Below are positions 59,576 to 64,000 of a stretch of 64,000 nt of DNA, piece by piece; position 1 is the stretch's first letter, and each line of letters starts with the position of its first letter. Source of the DNA: Shimia haliotis (GTDB taxonomy: Bacteria; Pseudomonadota; Alphaproteobacteria; Rhodobacterales; Rhodobacteraceae); assembly GCF_900114415.1 (NCBI RefSeq), contig NZ_FOSZ01000001.1, positions 744,001 to 808,000 of the forward strand. The letters are read 5' to 3'. Position numbers and translations under genes: made by a program. The notes beneath the pieces were generated by a model. That model worked only from the letters and a program-made list of their open reading frames with translations. It had not been told where the DNA came from and did no database searches.

Positions 59576-60787
59576 ATGACCAAAGACAATCTGCCTATGT
59601 CGCAGGTCGAATTCATCGCGCTTTGTGCGATGATGTTTGCAACGATCGCTTTTTCGATCGACGCCATGCTGCCGGCTCTGCCCGAAATCGCTGCGGAACT
59701 GAGCCCCGGCAATCTCAATCAAGCCACATTGATCATCACCTCCTTCGTGATGGGAATGGGGCTTGGAACGCTGTTTACGGGTCCCTTGTCAGATCGCTAT
59801 GGGCGCAAAGTTGTCCTGATCTCTGGTGCCACGATCTATTCGATCTGTGCCTTTGTCGGCTGGTACTCTCAAACGCTTGAATGGGTGCTTGGCGCCCGTC
59901 TTGTAATGGGCATCGGCGCCGCTGGACCGCGCATTGTGACATTGGCCATTGTGCGCGACCTGTTTGAAGGCCGTGAAATGGCGCGCATCATGAGCTTTTC
60001 GATGATGATTTTCACACTGGTTCCGGCGGTCGCGCCGCTGCTCGGTCAATTCATCATCGATGTCTCAAGCTGGCGCGGCATCTTTGTCGCCTTCATGGTG
60101 TTCTCGTTGATCTCCGTCCTCTGGATCGGGATCCGCCTGCCCGAACCTCTTGCCGTCGAGAACCGACGCGCCTTCAGCCTCGCCAAACTCTGGGGCGGCG
60201 CAAAAGAGATGTGGGTCATTCCGGCTGTGCGCACGTCAATGATGGTCCAATCCCTGATCTTTGCCGCCCTCTTCGGCCTCATCAGCTCGGTTCAGCCGAT
60301 CTACGACCAAACCTACGGCCGCGCCGAAGAATTCCCTGTGTGGTTTGCCGTGATCGCCCTGATCTCAGGCTCTGCCAGCTTTCTCAACGCTCGCCTCGTG
60401 ATGCGGCTGGGGATGCGGTATCTCGTGACCACCGCACTTGGCTTTCAACTGGTGCTCAGCCTCGTCATGGTCGCCTGCACCGCCATCAACAACATAGACA
60501 TTCAATTCTATGCCTTCGCGTTCTGGCAGCTTACCGGCTTCTTCTTTGTCGGCATGACCATCGGCAACCTCAATGCGCTCGCAATGGAGCCCCTCGGCCA
60601 CATGGCAGGCACCGCCGCCTCGGTGATGGGCGCCTTTTCCACCATCGCCGGCGCGCTGCTTGCCACGCCCATTGCATTGATGTTTGACGGCACCGCCCTG
60701 CCGCTGGCCGTGTCGATGACCGTGCTCTTTGCTGTTGCCTATGGGCTTATGCGGCACATGCGGCGTCTGGAAGAGGCCACCGCCTGA
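59576..60787 (+). CDS. Bcr/CflA-type MFS efflux transporter
   Basis: The 403-residue inner-membrane protein has about 12 spans and the MFS motif A GPLSDRYGRKVV between spans 2 and 3; the MGIGAAGPRIV segment is typical of the Bcr/CflA drug-resistance group. It probably exports small molecules with proton antiport; the substrate is unknown. GAGGGAG precedes the ATG at 59576; an in-frame start 22 codons up is less likely. Confidence 0.88.
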   Translation: MTKDNLPMSQVEFIALCAMMFATIAFSIDAMLPALPEIAAELSPGNLNQATLIITSFVMGMGLGTLFTGPLSDRYGRKVVLISGATIYSICAFVGWYSQTLEWVLGARLVMGIGAAGPRIVTLAIVRDLFEGREMARIMSFSMMIFTLVPAVAPLLGQFIIDVSSWRGIFVAFMVFSLISVLWIGIRLPEPLAVENRRAFSLAKLWGGAKEMWVIPAVRTSMMVQSLIFAALFGLISSVQPIYDQTYGRAEEFPVWFAVIALISGSASFLNARLVMRLGMRYLVTTALGFQLVLSLVMVACTAINNIDIQFYAFAFWQLTGFFFVGMTIGNLNALAMEPLGHMAGTAASVMGAFSTIAGALLATPIALMFDGTALPLAVSMTVLFAVAYGLMRHMRRLEEATA

Positions 60788-60842
60788 GGCGAGAAATCAG
60801 CCTAGTCACAAGAACCGACGTTTTGCCGACGCAATACCGCCG

Positions 60843-63800
60843 TTATACCGACGTGCCTTTTGCCGCCTTCCTGCGCTTCTTCTCGGCCACAACTTTGGCC
60901 GCAAGATCGCGGGCAATCGCAAAGGCGCCCTTGATCTTGTCGCTGTCCTTTTTCCAGTCGCGCCGCACCACTATCTTGTTGTCTTTGACCTTGGCCAGAC
61001 CCTTCTGATCCTGAATGAATTCCACCAATCCCTGAGGCGACGCAAACTTGTCGTTGTGGAACTGGATAGTCGCCCCTTTGGGCCCACCGTCCAGCTTCGC
61101 AATACCAGCTTTCTTGCACATCTCCTTGATGCGCACGATCAACAGCAACGTATTGACTTCTTTCGGCAATTTTCCGAACCGGTCAATCAGTTCAGCCGCA
61201 AAACCTTCCAGCTCAACCTTACCCTGAAGCCCACTGAGACGACGGTAAAGCCCAAGACGCACGTCCAGATCCGGCACATAGGTTTCGGGGATCAAAACAG
61301 GCACGCCAAGATTGATCTGTGGCGCCCATTGATCGTCGCCATCGCTCAAGCCTTCCAGCTCTCCCGCCTTGATCTTGGCAATCGCTTCTTCCAACATCGA
61401 CTGATAAAGCTCATAGCCCACATCGCGCATCTGACCGGACTGCTCCTCGCCCAGCAAGTTACCTGCACCACGGATGTCAAGGTCTTGAGAAGCAAGCGTA
61501 AATCCTGCTCCAAGCGTGTCCAAAGATCCCAAAACCCGCAATCGTTTTTCCGCCGCCGCGGTCAATTTCACCCGCGGTTTCGTGGTCAAATAGGCATAGG
61601 CCCGCGTCTTGGAGCGTCCAACCCGCCCGCGAATTTGATAAAGCTGGGCCAGACCGAACATGTCTGAGCGATGCACCACCATCGTATTCGCCGTTGGAAT
61701 ATCCAGACCCGACTCAACAATCGTTGTCGCAAGCAACACATCGTATTTGCCGTCATAAAAGGCATTCATCCGGTCATCGAGCTCTCCCGCTGCCATCTGT
61801 CCATGCGCCGTGACCACGGAAACCTCAGGCACCTGCTCGCGCAAAAACTCTTCTATTTCAGGAAGATCGCTCACCCGCGGCACCACATAGAACGACTGTC
61901 CGCCGCGATAGTGTTCTCTTAACAACGCCTCGCGTACCGTAACGGCATCAAATTCGCTGACATAGGTGCGGATCGACAATCGGTCCACCGGCGGTGTTCC
62001 GATGATCGAAAGATCCCGCACCCCCGAAAGGCTCAATTGCAGCGTCCGTGGAATAGGAGTCGCCGTGAGCGTCAAAACATGCACATCCGAGCGCATCTGT
62101 TTCAATCGCTCTTTATGGGACACGCCGAAATGCTGCTCTTCGTCAATGACCAGCAGTCCGAGGTTCTTGAACCTGATGCCCTTTGCCAAAAGCGCATGTG
62201 TGCCAATCACAATATCAACCGTGCCCCGCGCCAAACCATCGCGGGTTTTGTCCGCTTCTTTGGCGCCGACAAAACGTGACAAGCTCCTGACTTCCAAGGG
62301 GAAACCACGGAACCGTTCTGCAAATCCCTTGGCGTGCTGGCGTGCCAAAAGCGTGGTTGGCGCAATCACGGCAACCTGTTGGCCCGACATCGCAGCGACA
62401 AAGGCCGCGCGCATGGCCACTTCGGTTTTGCCAAAGCCGACATCACCACAAATCAGCCGGTCCATCGGCCGTCCCGATGACAAATCGCCAATCACGTCCT
62501 CAATCGCGCGCAGCTGATCATCGGTTTCCTGATACGGGAACCGTGCCGAGAACTCTTCCCAAGCATGGTGCTGCGCCTCAAGAACCGGAGCCGAACGCAG
62601 TTCGCGCTCCGCGGCAACGCGGATCAACCGATCCGCCATCTCGCGGATGCGTTCCTTCAACTTGGCCTTTTTCGCCTGCCAAGCCCCACCGCCAAGACGA
62701 TCGAGAAGCCCCTCGTCATGGCCATATTTCGACAACAGCTCGATGTTCTCAACCGGCAGGTAAAGCTTTGATTTTTCAGCGTATTCCAAAAGAATACACT
62801 CATGCGCCGCGCCCGCGGCTGTGACAACTTCAAGCCCGATAAACCGCCCGATCCCGTGATCTACATGCACCACAAGATCTCCGGGGCTCAGCGACTGCGT
62901 TTCAGTCAGGAAGTTTTCCGCCCGCCGTTTCTTGCGCGGCGCGCGTATCAAACGGTCTCCCAGAACATCCTGCTCCGAGATCACGGTCATTCCATCGGTT
63001 TCAAACCCGTGTTCAAGCGACCAAACCGCAAGAAACAAACCGGATTTCCCGATCCGGCTGGCATCCCCAACAGGAATGGTCTCGGCCAGACCTTCGTCTT
63101 CGATCAATCCGCTCAGACGCTCCCGCGCGCCTTCCGAGTAGCTTGCGACAACCACGGGGCCAAGCGCCAGTTTTGCGCGAATATGGTCAGCCAAGACACT
63201 GAACAGGCTGACATTTTCCAACTGGCGCTCGGGTGAAAAATTGCGCCCGATCCGCCCGCCCGCATCAATAGCACCGGGTCCGGAGGCCTGTGGCAACGGC
63301 TTGAAATTCAACAGCCGACGACCGGCAACCTCCGCCTCCCAAGCGGCGTCATCCAGATAAAGCAATTGCGGCGACACAGGTTTGTAAACCGTGTCCATCC
63401 GACTTTTCTGGCTCATGGCATGTTTGCGGGTTTCGTATTGATCCGCCACCGCGTCCCAGCGCGACAAACGCACCGCATCTGATTGATCATCAAGGGAAAT
63501 TGCCGCATCTGGTAGATAGTCAAACAGCGTTTCCAGCCGCTCGTGAAAGAACGGCAGCCAATGCTCGACACCCTGATGTTTGCGCCCCGCACTGACCGCC
63601 TCGTAAAGCGGATCATCCGTACCGGCCGCGCCAAATTCGATCCGATAGTTTTGCCGAAAACGCGTGATCGCTGCCTCATCCAGAATGATCTCACTCACTG
63701 GCGCCAACTCGATCCGGTCAAGCTTTTCAGTAGTGCGCTGGGTCGCAGGATCAAACCTCCGCGCCCCATCCAAAACATCGCCAAAGAGATCAAGCCGCAC

Positions 63801-64000
63801 AGGGCCGCTGTCCCCCGGAGGGAAGATATCAATGATGCCGCCACGCACAGCGTAATCCCCTGGCTCCATAACCGTCGGAGATTGAACAAAACCCATGCGA
63901 ACCAAGAACTTGCGCAGGGCCTCTTCGTCTATTCGGCCATCGACCTGCGCCTTGAACGCCGCTTCTTTCAGCAACTCCCGCGCAGGGACGCGTTGCGTTG
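60843..64000 (-). CDS. mfd: Transcription-repair coupling factor Mfd (5' end beyond the window)
   Basis: Mfd removes stalled RNA polymerase from lesions and recruits UvrA. The window holds about 1052 codons of the C-terminal part; the reading frame stays open to the window edge, so the start lies beyond base 64000. Visible parts are the UvrB-like region, the RNA polymerase-interacting domain and the RecG-like motor with Walker A GDVGFGKTEVAMRA, DEEQ in VIDEEQHFGVSHK and helicase motif VI in QIRGRVGRSKTRAYAY, then the C-terminal TRCF domain. The stop is at 60843-60845. Confidence 0.97.
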   Translation of the reverse strand, partial: TQRVPARELLKEAAFKAQVDGRIDEEALRKFLVRMGFVQSPTVMEPGDYAVRGGIIDIFPPGDSGPVRLDLFGDVLDGARRFDPATQRTTEKLDRIELAPVSEIILDEAAITRFRQNYRIEFGAAGTDDPLYEAVSAGRKHQGVEHWLPFFHERLETLFDYLPDAAISLDDQSDAVRLSRWDAVADQYETRKHAMSQKSRMDTVYKPVSPQLLYLDDAAWEAEVAGRRLLNFKPLPQASGPGAIDAGGRIGRNFSPERQLENVSLFSVLADHIRAKLALGPVVVASYSEGARERLSGLIEDEGLAETIPVGDASRIGKSGLFLAVWSLEHGFETDGMTVISEQDVLGDRLIRAPRKKRRAENFLTETQSLSPGDLVVHVDHGIGRFIGLEVVTAAGAAHECILLEYAEKSKLYLPVENIELLSKYGHDEGLLDRLGGGAWQAKKAKLKERIREMADRLIRVAAERELRSAPVLEAQHHAWEEFSARFPYQETDDQLRAIEDVIGDLSSGRPMDRLICGDVGFGKTEVAMRAAFVAAMSGQQVAVIAPTTLLARQHAKGFAERFRGFPLEVRSLSRFVGAKEADKTRDGLARGTVDIVIGTHALLAKGIRFKNLGLLVIDEEQHFGVSHKERLKQMRSDVHVLTLTATPIPRTLQLSLSGVRDLSIIGTPPVDRLSIRTYVSEFDAVTVREALLREHYRGGQSFYVVPRVSDLPEIEEFLREQVPEVSVVTAHGQMAAGELDDRMNAFYDGKYDVLLATTIVESGLDIPTANTMVVHRSDMFGLAQLYQIRGRVGRSKTRAYAYLTTKPRVKLTAAAEKRLRVLGSLDTLGAGFTLASQDLDIRGAGNLLGEEQSGQMRDVGYELYQSMLEEAIAKIKAGELEGLSDGDDQWAPQINLGVPVLIPETYVPDLDVRLGLYRRLSGLQGKVELEGFAAELIDRFGKLPKEVNTLLLIVRIKEMCKKAGIAKLDGGPKGATIQFHNDKFASPQGLVEFIQDQKGLAKVKDNKIVVRRDWKKDSDKIKGAFAIARDLAAKVVAEKKRRKAAKGTSV

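Overview
The window looks like chromosomal DNA of a marine roseobacter-type alphaproteobacterium (Rhodobacteraceae/Roseobacteraceae). This rests on gene content, not a database search: a CckA-type hybrid kinase with a CtrA box, an alphaproteobacterial LexA box at recA, RNase E with a long acidic insert in its S1 domain, the ATP synthase zeta inhibitor (DUF1476), purC-purS-purQ, a DctB/DctD pair, and a set of separate corrinoid methyl-transfer proteins (RACo activator, homocysteine methyltransferase, corrinoid protein, DUF1638). The DNA is GC-rich and densely coding, with no phage, insertion sequence, CRISPR array or rRNA operon visible.

Layout. 1-7.2 kb: recA (SOS-controlled), a short sulfotransferase-like gene, cckA, an RsmB-family rRNA methyltransferase and guaB. 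7.2-12.4 kb: a DUF2846 protein, the corrinoid-protein activator RACo, a DUF2235 hydrolase, an enoyl-CoA hydratase/isomerase, tRNA-Gly(CCC) and a small membrane protein. 12.3-16.1 kb: the zwf-pgl-pgi operon with a LacI-type palindrome at its promoter. 16.3-22.1 kb: a radical SAM protein, DUF2855, a SYLF protein and gyrA. 22.2-24.4 kb: a low-density island with one outer-membrane-like gene, a clear pseudogene (two in-frame stops) and about 1 kb of unassignable sequence. 24.4-32.5 kb: carboxypeptidase M32, heme A synthase, a TrmJ-like methyltransferase, TfoX-N and ThiE-like proteins, psuK-psuG, DUF502 and 3-hydroxybutyrate dehydrogenase. 32.6-41.5 kb: a candidate small RNA, an orphan YejA-like binding protein, a coupled hydrolase-P450 pair, ccdA, tusA and rne. 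41.9-48.7 kb: a HAD phosphatase, an outer-membrane-like protein, dctB-dctD, purC-purS-purQ and the zeta inhibitor. 49.1-53.5 kb: the corrinoid methyl-transfer cluster. 53.5-64 kb: a fatty acid desaturase, a TPR-sulfotransferase, an XRE-cupin regulator divergent from an acyl-CoA ligase/FrnE pair, a Bcr/CflA transporter and the C-terminal part of mfd.

The most coherent system is split between two places. A homocysteine methyltransferase, a stand-alone corrinoid protein and DUF1638 sit at 49-53.5 kb, and the [2Fe-2S]/ASKHA reductive activator sits at 7.7 kb. Together they look like a methionine-forming, B12-dependent methyltransferase broken into separate proteins, with DUF1638 as an uncharacterised extra part. 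The activator and the methyltransferase both end in arginine-rich tails, while the corrinoid protein starts with a strongly acidic segment. Other points of note are a DctD-type regulator without the sigma-54 GAFTGA loop, perfect CtrA motifs upstream of cckA and upstream of the rne leader, an orphan intrinsic terminator that suggests a small RNA, and a leader with alternative hairpins in front of the homocysteine methyltransferase gene.
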